A DNA stretch of 64,000 nt. Origin: Siniperca chuatsi (lineage: Eukaryota; Chordata; Actinopteri; Centrarchiformes; Sinipercidae). The position numbers and the translations under genes are program-made. The notes beneath the pieces were generated by a model. The model saw only the letters and a list, made by a program, of their open reading frames with translations. It was not told where the DNA came from and searched no databases. Location of the stretch: assembly GCF_020085105.1 (NCBI RefSeq), contig NC_058045.1:14729833-14793832 (forward strand), given 5' to 3'. Positions within the stretch are counted from its first letter, which is position 1, and each line of letters starts with the position of its first letter. Of this stretch, positions 44,450 to 57,674 are shown piece after piece.

Positions 44450-45775
44450 TGAACACCACAAGAGAGGAGAGAAGGCACAGACATTCAATCCAGAAACATT
44501 TGGTCTTCCAGCACCAATGTTCACAAAAAGGACAAGGCTGGTGGACAATATAATCATCTTTGGGAAATTTTAGTATCATGTTTTTTCTTTTATTATCAAT
44601 ACTATTACCGTATTATCTCTTGACATAGTCTCTATTTTTCACCTTTTGTTCCCAAATTCTTACATGGTAACACATTGTAATTACACATTCAGTTACATGA
44701 TGAGCAAATGGCCTATTGGGGAAATTTCATGAAAACAATGAACAGAGTAATGGGAGTTGTTTTTCCACTTGACACCTTGGCTCCTGTCTAGGCAACATTT
44801 GCAGTAATCAACCACTTGTATAATTGTTGGATTTACTTACAGCCATTGTCGAGCCTAGGGTGGGGGATATGATAATATAACCCTAGAGCTTTGGCGACAA
44901 ACTACTTGTAGGCTGTTCATCTCCACAACCCATTGTGGATATTTGACTCCCTTGCAGACCTAACCCTTTGCTCTCCACTGCCATGTCCTCAATATCATGC
45001 CACCTAATTTCTGTAAAGGCCTGTAGCCTGTACAATGAGATGGATGAGGATTGCAGTGATTTCACAGGTAGATTTTGTTAGTAGTGTGGAACCACATGGC
45101 CTCCCAGTAAATTGATCCAAAAAGGAACATTGTTCCTTCTGGATCTTCTTTACACAAATCTGAGTAATCCTTTCTTTATCTCATTCTTAGGTCATGCTCC
45201 CTCCTAAGATGCTTTTTTTTTGCTTTTGAAAGACAAAATAATGCAATAAGACTTCCTTTTGTGCTGCAACGGATGCAGCCAGTGTGAGTATTGAGTGCTT
45301 CTTTGCAACTTGACTTTGCAACAGTATTTTATCCTGTTGGAACATTTGTGAATTTGTCCTCACTCCTCTTCCTTCCTTTTTTTTTTTTTAAATAGCCACC
45401 ATGAAAAAATGATTTAATTAACATTTCAGTTCTTCTATCCACACTAACAGAAAATCTTTTTACCCTAAAAGGGGGAAGGAAGCGGCTTTTCAGTGTTGAC
45501 ACATGGCCAGTGTCAGTGCAACACAGTTAAGTAGCATGTTTTTGTTGTTTTGTTTGTTTTTTTTGTCCTTTTTTGGCAGGGCTTAGTGCTGAGTTTGTTG
45601 TACTGTCTGAAGGCAAATATTGTATTATATTCTTAATTATTCTACCCTTATTGTCACAAAAACATACTGGCCCTTCAATTTATTTGTGTATACATTCCAA
45701 CCTCTGCTTGCAAATGCTGGAGCTGCCACACTTAAAAAAATATTTGCTAAAAATATTTTACAAAAAAATCTCTGA

Positions 45776-45781
45776 ATAAAG
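45776..45781 (+). terminator. Probable poly(A) signal of arf4
   Basis: AATAAA lies about 1.37 kb past the arf4 stop codon, followed by a GT-rich stretch (AAGTGTTTTGGTC). No earlier canonical signal was noticed, so the 3' UTR may be long. Confidence 0.45.
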
Positions 45782-45799
45782 CCAGTGTTGAAAAAAAAA

Positions 45800-48260
45800 A
45801 AGTGTTTTGGTCTCCACTCATTGTTGAGAACAGGTTGTCATCTTACCTAGACTTGAAGCTTTTATCTATTCAAAATATAAAACATTTTCTGATTACTGTA
45901 TTCACAAAAGGTCAAATCACATCATGCTTTCTTAATTTTAAAATTTAGTTTCATAATAGCTCACTAAAAAAACTGGCATCTTCTATCAGGAACTGTGCCT
46001 GATAAGAGGAAGCATAAGAGGTGTTTCGCTTCCCACTCTGCCTGTGACTTAAGACACAGATCTTATCCCCGGTCTGTCTTTGGTTAAGCATTACTCACTT
46101 ACAAACCACCACACTTCCTGAAACAACTTACATCTTGTTAATACATCTTTGTCTAAGCTGGGGGGTGGCCTAAGGTAATCTGCACAGCAAAATATACTGC
46201 TTCTACATGTTGAAAATAGCCCCAGGCAGACAAGTTTATTTTAAATAAGAACTAAAGGTTTATGGGTGTGAATTAGCTGTCATGCGGCTCTCTTACAGCT
46301 GTAAACTAACAAGTGGAGAGTCGAAAGCAATACATTTTAAACGCCTATCAGTGCTACGTTTGAGCAAGGCATTGAGCCTACGTGTAGTTGAACTTTGTTC
46401 TGACCTCTGTTTTTGGATGATACCTGGGAGAGAAGTGCAGAGAGAACATCTCAACATCTACTGTGTATGGTTTTGTAGCATTTTTGCTTCATGTTAAGGT
46501 CAGTAAATGGTTGTTTGTAGCAGTTTGCATGGAAATTAAGGTGAAAGTGGACAGTTAACAGAACACTATAAACAATGCTTTTTAATTATCATTTATTAAA
46601 TATTTCAGGCATCTGTGGAAACTCAGAGGAACACTTCAAAGTTAAGAACCAGGTTCACACATGCATGCAGACACATATAGTAGAGTGTAGAGTTTATTTC
46701 CATAAGTTAGAATAATACAAAAGTACATTACAATAACAAACAATATGGTGTGCATGGGAGAGGCAGAAAGCCTAAATAAATATTCATGATGATACAGAGA
46801 AGTGGGGAAACAATTATAAAATACATTCATTTTATAAAGCTATTGGGAAGATGTAATTTTAACCAACAGAGAAAATGTATAATAATGTAACACTGCTATA
46901 TCTAATTGAAAATGTTCCTCGTTTTTCATATACACAGCACAATGTGTTGTCTATTTCCTTTTCAAAACCTATTTGTTTATAATTGATATAATTTTATGTT
47001 CTGAATTACTCTCATAATGTGACACACCAAATTATTTTCAGTATTTTCAGTAATTTTGTCTTTACAACAAAGCATAAAAATGTCTTTTCACATTTAGGGT
47101 GGACAATATTATGCAGGTCATACCAGATGGATTCTCACCATGGATCCCCATTACGCCCGCCCCAAAATGTGTGAGAAACACCATGTAAGAACTGAGACTG
47201 AGGGATAGTAGATGTAGTCACCTCACTACTTTCATCCCCATCATTATCTAGCTGTTCCCATTAAGGCACTGCAGGGGGCGATATGTCCAGAACCACTGCA
47301 GCAGACATGGGGTGATCTACAACAGCACAAAACAATAATACTATGATATGTGTCAGTTTGCTGTCATGCTTGGTCCTTAAGACATTCTAGTGAAATACAT
47401 TTCATAGATTTTATGAAGTCTTTAAATCTGTTCAGATAGCTGGGAAGTGGTGAAGGGAGAGACAGTGCTGGTGTGTTTGGATATGAGACCGGGCTACATG
47501 AACAACATTATATTGTAATTTCAGAGCAAACACAAACCCTTCTGGTGCTTATTAACAGTAGTGAGATCAACAATTCATATTTTCTCTGGATCGCAATCTA
47601 AGTAAAATCATGGATGACGCTTTAGCTGGTGCCAGGTAATTAGGACATTCATACAGTGTTTATAGGTGAAGGTATAAGCATTATATAATTGGCTTGCTAT
47701 TATGTGTGAATGTCTGTTCTAATGTATTTATGACAGCTAATCAGGCTTAGAGGAGCTGGGTCAGCGCAGTGTGTGTATATCTGTAAGCAGCAGGGTGGGT
47801 CAGCATAGAGGAGCACATGTGTATTCTTCTGCTTTCAGCACCCTTTTTCTTCACTTTCCTGCACTCTTAAACTCAGGAAATACATTAAATGGGATTTACA
47901 GCTTCACTGTCCAACACAAACTCAAAAAGGTAAGTTTTAAATGTGATTGATTATATCAGTATATTATATAGAATATTATATATTCTTTGTATTCTGGATA
48001 CTTTACTAATTTTGATATCCTTACCAGCCCTACGACTTATTTAATTTATTTATTTTTTTTGACAGGCCGTTTAGAATAAATGTCGGAAACTTCGGATGCA
48101 GAAGCTAACTCAACTTTAGTACTAAGACTCATGCACAATATATATAATTACTGCAAAAAGTAACAGCACGCAAAAGCTCGCATACAGTGGCAAGAAGGTG
48201 ACATGAGGTTGCCACTTGGCCCAGTTTGGGCATAGTCCTTCATATCTTCAGTGTGATAGC
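45800..48260. other. Intergenic between arf4 and ptpdc1
   Basis: No supported exon. The 5' non-coding exon or exons and the promoter of ptpdc1 should lie in the right half, but I could not place them. Confidence 0.4.
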
Positions 48261-48295
48261 TCAGGCCGATCTCGGGGGTTCCCCCCTGGTGCAGG

Positions 48296-51200
48296 ATGAT
48301 GCCGACCTTGACCTCGCACATACCAGTACCTCAGCCTTCATACACCCAGGCCAGGGAGAACCTGGTGAAGGCTATCCCACCCAAGCTGCTCTGTCTGCTA
48401 GCCTGTGGAGGAATAGACTGCCGCTATGAAGGACCAGAGTGCTGGAAACTAAATCAACAGGTCATTCGAGGCCTTTTCTCCTCCTGGTGAGACTATGTGA
48501 CTGCAGTCTCATAAATGTTGCTGTATTATGTGCTGTATCAAAAAGAGTAAGTGGTAGTTTACTGATTATGAGCTTCTTCCTATTGCAGGGTGACAGATGA
48601 CATTATTGCCATGACACGACCATCCACTCATCTAATTGAGAAATACAACATCATAGAACAATTTCGAAGGTAATCGCTGTTCATTATTATTCCTGCAGTG
48701 TTTGTGTTGTTCTCCTGTGTGTCTATGCAGTGTGTGGACATGCATGAAACACAGTTGTAGGAATTATGAGCCTTCTTAAAAGGTGTGACAACATTAGGGC
48801 CCCTTATTGTACAACCCCATGTGCATATACAGGCAATTAGTTGAAAACAAAGAATGGGAAATGAATCTAGATGAGAAATATGTAAAAAAAAAACACAAAA
48901 AAAACAACAACCTTCTGTTACTTTTATTGGGTAAAATGAGGATAATATGTCTGACATCACTGCTTTTTAATTTCACTAATCAATTCCTCCAATTGTGGAC
49001 ATATTATTACTTTTTAAATGAGTAACAAGAAATATTACTTCTGAGACAAACTCAGCACTAGTGTCAACCATTGCCTTCATCATTTATGACTTTTTCCCAG
49101 GTTGAACATCAGATCTATCATCAACATGCAGGTGCATGGAGAGCATGCTCATTGTGGACCGCCCCTAGACCCTGAAAGTGGTTTCACGTACTCTCCACAG
49201 ATCTTCATGGACAATGACAGTGAGATCTTGATACAGTAAATACACAACATGGAAGTTACAATTAGGTATTTTTGGACATTTCCCTGATGAGACAATTTCA
49301 GGTTAAAACTAACTAAGACTGCCCTTTTAAAATCTGCACCACACACAATGTGGGAGATGTGAATAAACAGAAACAGTTATTTATGGTTTGAATAAATATT
49401 ATGAGAGACAGCTGTGGTTTGTGCTAATAGGGCAGCAGCTAATTATGAGTTACACTATTATGATGTGTACTGTGTTTCTACATTATGAAGTAGCCCACAA
49501 ACACATAATCCCTATGAATGTCCATTATGTTGCTAAAAGCATTCATGTGTGCACATATTTGTATATTTGCAGTTTACTTTTACAACTTTGGGATGCCAGA
49601 TTTCGGTGTGTCCTCTCTCGCTGGTATAATTGATGGGGTGAAGGTTTTGGCCTTTGCAGTGAGGGAAGGAAGAGTGGCTGTGCACTGCCATGCAGGCCTG
49701 GGCAGGACAGGTAGTAATAAACACACATATTGTATCTACTGTTTGTGTAAACGCTTGTGCACATGTAATGCTCTCATGTATATTCAGTGTGTTTGCCAGC
49801 GTGTCTCTGCTGTGTTCTTGCTGCTCAACAGGTGTCTTGATAGCCTGTTACTTGATCTACACCCTGCGCATCAGCCCGAGTGAGGCCATCCATTATGTGC
49901 GGGTTAAACGGCCTCGCTCTATCCAAACCCGGGCACAGATCGGCCAGGTGTTTGACTTTGCTCACCTGCTTGGTACACAGCTGGTCCAATACCCAGACCT
50001 CAGCCTGCGACATGGAGCCCCTTTCACCCTGCAGCACTACCTAAACCGACAGACGCTACTACTGCATGGCCAGGAGGCTCGCACCCTCAGACAAACACCC
50101 AAGGTCAGGACTTTATCATTATACATTAGTCCTGCGTCATGACTATACCTGACTGTACTGTAGAACAGTTGACCTCCTCCTCCTTACTGACCTCCTCTTG
50201 ACCATCTCATTAGGTGGTGTACCTCCTGTGTGTGTGTCTCTCCTGCTTAGCCCTGGGTCTCCCTGCTCCTCCAGAGGTCCACGCTGAGCTGGAGAAGAGG
50301 TCAGCACTGAGGACCCTGAGCACGACTGTGAGGGAGACCCTGGTGGCCAAACATTACTTGCCCTTACTGAGGCAGGGTCATAAGGACTCGTGGGTGGGTT
50401 CAGGGTCAGTATCCTTCTGGGAAGAGCCACTGGGATTCTTGGAGAGGAAGAGAGAGGTGCTGCTGGACAAACGCAGCTACAGCGACTCTGACCTCAGCAA
50501 GATTGCAGTAAATGTGTCCGATTTCACATTATTTGTCCAGAATTGCCTAAAGTTTCTGAATGTCATCTGTAAAATCAAACTGGTCAGGCTTTTCTCACTT
50601 TGTTGCATTCTGTCCTGAAGGATCTGGAGCTGAGTCCATACTGCACCCCAGCACTTGGAAATGAGAGAAACTGGTGTGCACAGGATCTGATACGGCCTGA
50701 TCTGAAGCCAGTTAGTCTGATCCTTGCCACACTTTCACCAGGCCACCGGACTACCAAAAAGGAATCTCATACACTCAACATCCCAATATCTAGCATGAGA
50801 ACAGGCAACAGCTGTGCTAAGAGGTCTAAGTGCACAGCTAAAAAGGCACTTCCCAAATACAGCTCCAACATTGAGGTAACTGTGATTCTTACTGTGAAAA
50901 AAGTTGATGATAGAGAAAGCTTTGATGTGAATACTTTGATTGTGAACATTTTGATCTCTGCCATATGAAGTTGTGCAGAAATCCACATAATCCAGGCCCA
51001 ACCTCAGTCGCCCGTTCTGTTGCTAAGGCAATGGCAGACCATGGTCCTCCAGGAGAAACTATTCTGCAAAGATCGGCTCTGCTGCAGGTGAAAAACACTG
51101 GTGCAAACCTGGTTTTTACATCAGAACTGTAATTTTGAGCTCTAAAGCCACTGAATTCATACTGGCACGCCTTTTCAACAGGAGGAGCTGAACAGTAGCG

Positions 51201-51976
51201 ACTGTGGCTGGGCTCTGCTGGTCACTGAGTCAGATCCTCATGTTCTCAGTTGCTTGTTGTGGACCTGGCTGGACAAGTTAAGGGTCAGTGGCATCAAACA
51301 AGAGGACATAATACCAGTATTCCCAATTAGTGCTGGGGCTGTGAAGTAAAAAAATGCACCATAATGTTTTGAATTTCAGTTTACACTGCTCATACTGTGG
51401 TAAACATCTTTCTCTCAGTCCTATCTCTATTTCCTCCAACCTCATCCAGGAGCCTGTTCTGAGTGCAGACGATGTAGACAGGTTGAGTTGTGGAGCAAAC
51501 AGCAGGATGCCTCTCAGTGTGCTCAAGAAGGTAAGGAAACTGATAAGTCCGCTTTGACTCTTTAAGTATTCTTCTTAAGAAAAATCTTCAGCAAAGATTA
51601 AAAAATGATTTTCAATATTATAACATTACAGCCACAGAGACACACCATCTATTGTCTACTGAGCTGTGTGAGTACGGTGACCAGCCTGTGTCCACACAGA
51701 GAGGATGCAGTGCTGCAACGACTGATGCAGACACTTACAAGGGTAAGGCAAATGTGGAATGTTAAAGTGTGTGTGTGCTGTTGTTACATTAGAAACGCTT
51801 TGATATGAGGGTGTATAGTTGAGTTCAATAATTGTCTTTTTTAAAAACAACAGCGCCCCCAAGAGGAAATGGGAAGCCTTGCAACTTTGATGAAGGTCCT
51901 GAAGGCGAGTTTAAGAGAAACCTTCCACAACTACAGATACCTCACAAGGGCCTGCAGCACCAGTGCTACACTTTGA
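48296..51976 (+). CDS. ptpdc1: ptpdc1 (protein tyrosine phosphatase domain-containing 1)
   Basis: Twelve exons (48296-48486, 48589-48669, 49101-49219, 49573-49710, 49832-50103, 50214-50507, 50621-50875, 50971-51087, 51182-51283, 51450-51530, 51632-51742, 51854-51976) sum to 628 codons. The dual-specificity phosphatase domain is complete: substrate-recognition LLACGGIDCRYEGPECW, general-acid loop FGMPDFGVSS with Asp, and P-loop HCHAGLGRTG (Cys nucleophile, Arg), split by an intron inside GRTG. The region RAKRP/RVKRPRSIQTRAQI matches PTPDC1. From family knowledge the protein is CDC14-like, sits at centrosomes and affects cilium length. The C-terminal half is poorly conserved. The chosen ATG starts MMPTLTSHIPVPQPS. 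An acceptor-like TAGCTCAG at 48256-48263 leaves room for upstream coding sequence, so the N-terminus is uncertain. It is about 120 residues shorter than the human protein as I recall it. Confidence 0.88.
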
Positions 51977-53097
51977 AGAGCACAGTCCATATCAGAACCA
52001 AAAACTAACAGAGTTACAGTTTTTATTTTAAAAGTTGGTGGTATCTGGGCACCTTATTGTGGGCAAAATCAAGAAATATAATAGGCCCTTTTCACAGGAG
52101 ACATTTTGACAAGTCACAGTAAGAAAAGCACATGTGTAAATGATAAAATAAACAATAGCTAAATTCCATTTAGCTGCTTTAGTTTCTGGGTCCTGGTATT
52201 GTCCATGTGGGATCACTGTCAGACTGTCATGGCTTACTGGGACACTTCAATAGAACAGAGCCACCCTTAATGTTATTAGTAAAACCTTTGTGCTTCTGTG
52301 TTTTTCCTACTATGACAAGTTGTCTGCTGTGAAAAAGGCCAATTACTATGGATCTTTTTGGAGCCCTAGGTGAGATTTGGCTTCTGGAGTCCTCCTCCAG
52401 ATCTTACTGTTACCACCCAATTAAATCTTCCTCTTATCACAAGTACACAATGGATGTGGATTCAACACCTGTATATTTAGATATTGTAATAAGAACTGTG
52501 ATCTTCCCACTCGTGTCCCAGCCTAAGCTGACTCTCGCTGCTTCAGTTTTAACTGAACTCTCACAAACTACCACCACTCAGAGGGCAATAAATGCATGAA
52601 AATGTCCCAATCACTCAAAAAGGAGCATAAGATGATTTAGTAAGTAGATACAAGGTTTTGGGTGAAGTCTTCGGTCATATAGATTTTTGCGTTTATATCC
52701 CTATCATTTTCATGCATTTATTTGCCCTTTATGAACAGTTGGTACAAAGTCAGTCTTGTGTGGTTACAGTGGATTAAGAAGAATGATCCATAATTCACTT
52801 ATGTCATGGGCCAGTCCTGCATATTGTGCTGGAACAGTAGTTAAACTTGAAATAAAGCTCCTAAATTAGAATGCAATAATGACATTGATACAATGTTTAC
52901 TGTAGGCTAATACATTTTCTTTCATGTCTACTTTTAGTATATGTACTACTGTACTTTAGTATTAGCAGATTATATCCAGACAGTGTGTCCACAGTGTGAC
53001 CTTGTGGCCTGTTTCAGCCTTTCGTACCTAATAAATCATTTACACCATCTGCACACTTTGTTTTATATATTCACATTTTGGGAATTCCTGCACTGTT

Positions 53098-53127
53098 CAC
53101 ACACACAAACACACACACACACACACA
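53098..53127. repeat. (AC)n microsatellite
   Basis: An AC tract about 50 bases upstream of the X-box motif. Confidence 0.8.
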
Positions 53128-53174
53128 GACACATTCATACACAACACAACATATTAAGCATGCCTGTCAGAGTT

Positions 53175-53188
53175 GTCTCCATGGCAAC
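53175..53188 (+). promoter_or_regulatory. X-box (RFX-type) motif upstream of odf3b
   Basis: GTCTCCATGGCAAC fits the RFX consensus GTNNCC-AT-RGNAAC at all fixed positions. It lies between ptpdc1 and odf3b, about 1.7 kb before the odf3b start codon. RFX factors drive cilia and sperm-flagellum genes, which suits odf3b. Confidence 0.5.
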
Positions 53189-54784
53189 GTTGTCATAGTG
53201 AAGTTGACAAGCACTAAACAATCTGTGTTTGGGTTCAGTGCACATGCTGAGTTCCAGGGATAAAACCTGGCATAGAGGGAAACTCACAACAGGATCAGGA
53301 TTTTTATAAGGTAAAATCTTTTATCTATTTATTTTAGGTCAGCAACTGAACCAAATTGAATGCAGTCACTGATGTCATAGGTTTGGATGCACTTGGTAGA
53401 CATCTTGTGGTTTTGGTACTGGTTACTCTGGGTGTATAATGCAGATCACTGGTTTTGGTGTAACATCGGTTTCACTTCATCCACAAATATCCAATAGACA
53501 GTAGGGCTCTATTCTAGCATATTGTAGCTTGCCCAAAATGTATTTTATTAAGATAGATGGCCTAAATAAGGGACAGTGACTGACACTACTGCAGTAATTT
53601 TCACTGCTGTGTAAGGTGTAAATTACAGAAATTGGTACCAGTAGATTAAATTGGCCGGTAGAATGATTCACCAGCCTGCTGATTTATTCACACTAACTCA
53701 TTAACAGGGCAAGTGTTCTCTTTCATAAGTGTGAATAGTGAAGGAAATAATCAACCACAGAAACAGAGAGAGAGATCTTGATGTTTTTAGCTATATTTTT
53801 TATAGGTTTTTATGTTTTGTTGGTTTTTATACCCTAAATATTTCATTCAGCTAACTATATATTTTCATGGTAAAAGTGATAAAGTGAACTTGAACCTGAA
53901 CTTAAAAAAATCTGCTATGCTATCTGTTATCTATTTGTTAGATAAACAATTACAAAATCTGTTAGACAATGGCATTTAAATACACTCACAGTTTATTTAG
54001 ACAAACCAGACTATTTTTTAATCTTTATCTTTTGAACTCAGTCAGTGTTTTCTTATTTTTGTGACAAAGTGGTTTGAGTACTGAACAGTATGTCTATGAA
54101 GCACATTGGTGGCATTTCCCCCCCAAAGTTTGTCCACCAAAACGTTCTAAAACTAAGTAGTTAGTGCCTCACATCCATCTCAAATGAACACAGGTTATTT
54201 ATTATTATAGTATTATCATTCAAAAACTACTACTGTGATTGGCTGGTAAAATTGCTGTTCCTGGTGACATCACACTGAGAAGCAGTTCAGAATGGTGCAG
54301 AATGTTTAAATGGTGCACTTCCATTACATCAAAACATTGCTGAAACCTTAAGGAGTACTACATTCAGGGTTTAGTAACACCTAAATAACATTTATAACAG
54401 AAAAATCTATCATAAATCTTTCCCATAATACCCCCTTTTTAACAGCTTGTTGAGTCCCTGGTATTTGAAGCACAGAATCTAGAAAAATACCGCAGGCACC
54501 ACACAGACTTATAAGTGATTCTAATGCTACATTTGCCATTCAAAACATATGTGTGCAGATACTGATTGGTGCTATTTCATAATGTACTAGCCAATATATA
54601 TTAAAGGCTATTTATTTTGAGTAGCTTTAATTTGTTATTTGTTTAAGCCACAACCTACCCATGGATGAGCACATGTTTTTTTGTTTTTTTGTTCTTTCCC
54701 CCTCCAAGAGCATTGGTGAAGTGCTCCTGTTGTTGTTCTTTTTCTTCATACCCGAAAAGCCAATTTAACAATTTGCTTTTGGTC

Positions 54785-54788
<4 letters not shown>

Positions 54789-54843
<55 letters not shown>
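54789..54843. repeat. (CT)n microsatellite at a splice acceptor
   Basis: About 27 CT units end directly at CTGTCTCAG, the proposed acceptor of the first coding exon of odf3b. The repeat would serve as its polypyrimidine tract. Confidence 0.9.
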
Positions 54844-54848
<5 letters not shown>

Positions 54849-54854
54849 AGTGTA

Positions 54855-56129
54855 ATGTCAAGCACTGAAGCTTGGGTTGGGACCTGGAGGCCCCACAAAC
54901 CAAGAGGGCCCATAGCTGCCCTCTATGGTAGCCCAGGGCCCAAGTATGCACTACCTGGACTCACAGGTATAGCTAAAATGGCCATTAAGCCTTTTTTCAC
55001 CACCAACACCATTATTATTATTGATATTTTCTGTTTCTGTTTCCTCCATAAAGGTATTTCTAAACATGACCCCACTAAATACAAAGCTCCAATGTTCAGC
55101 TTCGGGACACGTCATGACCAGGCCACTTGTGACTGCTCACCTGGACCAAGATACCTCGTCCCCTCCAACATCACCCGAGACGGTCGAGACGGCATGCCTG
55201 CGTTTTCACTCTACAGCCGTCCAAAGGATCCAGGATTGTTCCAGGTCCCTGGACCAGGTCAGAAAAAACCCTTACACATTAAAATAGACTTTATAAAAGC
55301 ACATGAAAATTAAATACTGCTGATCTCAGATATATGCAGACTATCCACCGAAAGCTGACAATATGTCACTTTACAGTCAGCAGTGTCTTTATATAACTTT
55401 CTTTGGTGTTTCAGGCCAATACTCCCCAGAGCTTTCAGGAAAATCAATCTTCCGCTCTGCTCCTGCTTATTCTCTATCTGGGAGGTGCAAAGAAGGCAGC
55501 AATAACCAAACACCAGGTAACATATTGTGTCAACGTTATTTAAGCTATGGATTACAAAGAATATAAACTTTACCTGTCACTCATACTACAGGTCCAGCCT
55601 CCTACAGTCTGCCCCCTGTGCTGGGGCCCAAAACTGTGGCCACATCTTCAGCTCCCACCTACTCACTCTGTGGCCGCAGCAAAACCGGAAGCTTCAATGA
55701 GGACCTGAAGGAGGTAGATATACATGGTCATAAAAAAATGAAAATAAAAAAATCTAGAACTCATGTGATTTACTCTTGTTCTCTATACTTTTGTTTCCCC
55801 TCCAGACTCCTGGTCCTGCTGCCTACAAAGTTGTGGATCCTTGTATTTATAGGCAAAAACCTCCCCAGTACAGCATGACAGGCCGCAACTTCACACCTGG
55901 TGAAACCACAAAGAAACCAGGACCTGGAGCACACTATCCTGAGCATGTAAGAACCCTCATTATGTCTTATTTGATCATCACAAAGGCCCCAAATATTGTG
56001 CATTTTGTCCATTCACTGACATTTCTTTCTTCCTAGGTGACGTTCACAAGAGCAAAAGCTCCAAGCTTCTCCTTTGGACTGCGTCACTCACAATACATCT
56101 CACCCCTCATTGTAGATGTGACTGAATAA
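54855..56129 (+). CDS. odf3b: odf3b / cimap1b (outer dense fiber 3-like, SHIPPO repeats)
   Basis: Six exons (54855-54966, 55054-55257, 55415-55516, 55592-55713, 55806-55946, 56037-56129) give 258 codons, so 257 aa, against about 254 for human ODF3. It starts VGTWRPHKPRGPIAALYGSP. Six or more STPGPxxY-like SHIPPO repeats follow: SPGPKYALP, SPGPRYLVP, VPGPGQYSP, TPGPASYSLP, TPGPAAYKV and KPGPGAHYPE. The end is FGLRHSQYISPLIVDV. Proteins of this CIMAP/ODF3 group lie on microtubules of sperm flagella and motile cilia. ODF3 and ODF3B cannot be told apart safely from the sequence alone. I choose odf3b because RABL2B is also close to ODF3B in human (22q13). The ATG sits four bases after a splice acceptor, so a non-coding exon lies upstream. 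AATAAA lies at about 56179. Confidence 0.88.
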
Positions 56130-56179
56130 TGTCATGTATGATCGCTTATTTTAACTGGAAATTTGCTCAGCCGTATCGA

Positions 56180-57670
56180 ATAAAGCACAAAAAGCAAACG
56201 GCTTAAGATTATTGAGATCATATTTTATTGCCACAGTTATAGCCCCTATTCATACTTGTCACTGTCAGGTTTATGACCACTATGAGTATTTGAAGTAAAT
56301 TATTTTGAATTTTTAAAAAAAGTTGGCACATGTTTGACATTTGTATTAATGTAAGTAACTGAGAGTTTTATTTTTCAAGGTAGCTATTTCTTGTTGGTTT
56401 AGAAAATAATTATTTGGATTGGTTGATTAACAATTTCAGTAGGCAACTCTAATTAATTACTTAGTTACTTACTGCAGTATTAATTATAATTAGACATGTC
56501 ATAGCAGCAAAAGCACAAGTGCCACTAATAACATTAAAGATGGCTCCATTCCATTTGTGAGTCCCAGTAAATCATGTCAGGGAGCCAGCATGCACCATAG
56601 CAAGGCTCTGGCACTGGATTGACCTAAATGGAATGAAGCCGGTGTTAATTCTATTAGCTACACCTTTATTTGTTAAGAGAGGTCTGTTGATCTTGCAAAT
56701 AAATCATCAATGTAACAGCGACGAGGATACTAAGTGAATTTTATAAATATCAAGGATGTCACAGTGTGGTTTTTGGTGCACTGAACAAATCAAGTGTCCC
56801 AGTCTACATACCCTAACCACACTACTCGATGCAGGGCCCGATGGCAGTGCCCCCACAATGTAAAATGATGAGAAAAACATGCTGCAGTCTTAAAGAGAAA
56901 GTTGACTTGACAGTAAATGTATTTTCTATCTAGATGATCTCAAATACAAGGCCACACAGGAAAAACAACGTTGCTGTAAATGTACTGGAGTGGGCAAACC
57001 AAACATTGAAAATTGCTATTTAGGATAGCTTGAGCAGTTTATGAGGGAAACATGCAGTATTCAGATGTGCAAAGCTGATAAAGACCAATCCACATAGGCT
57101 ATATATATAGCTGAAGGCTATAATTGCTGCCAAAGATTGAGCTGAGGGGTTAAATATTCATGAATTGAATTGTGTGTTTTATATCTCTACTTAATTCATA
57201 TCAATTTGCAGAAATGTGTTTTGCTCTGACATTAAAGTCTATATTTTGTTCATTCATGTCAACAAAATCCTAATTATATCCATTGCAGTTATTCTAGTAT
57301 AGAGATAGTAATGGGGATAAATGAAACCTGGAAAGAATGCTTCTCCATTTTTATCGTAGCTTGGATTTTATGTCCTAAAAGATGTGCTGGGCGTTTAGAT
57401 GAAGGGGTATATTATTCAATCTCTGATGGTAACAGGTTGCTTTTTTATAATCTGGCTGTAGAATTTGATTGCTTTTTCTGAATACTTTAAAGTTAACGAT
57501 TTGGGCCTGCAGAGCAGTTGCAGAGTTAAGGCAGAGTACTTTTCCAAATCCCTAACTTCACTGCCATTCAAGGGAAATTATTAGAAAACTGTTTTACTGT
57601 AAATACTTTAAGGCATGTCCTAATTTGAATTTGAGCATTTTTAATGGAATAGCAAGTCCTTATTGCATTA
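56180..57670. other. Intergenic between odf3b and the LINE
   Basis: AT-rich DNA without any supported exon or recognised repeat. Confidence 0.5.
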
Positions 57671-57674
57671 GCTT

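Larger units (their letters stand above)
51980..54780. other. Intergenic between ptpdc1 and odf3b
   Basis: No gene supported. It holds an (AC)n tract at about 53098-53127 and, at 53175-53188, an X-box motif. The non-coding first exon of odf3b should lie between that motif and 54.8 kb. Confidence 0.45.

Noticed and set aside
46282-46497. 71-codon open frame between arf4 and ptpdc1
   Set aside because: Isolated, no splice sites in frame, no recognisable motif.
54789-54843. CT tract as part of the odf3b coding region
   Set aside because: The frame there is only a Ser-Leu repeat and the AG acceptor just after it explains the exon start better.
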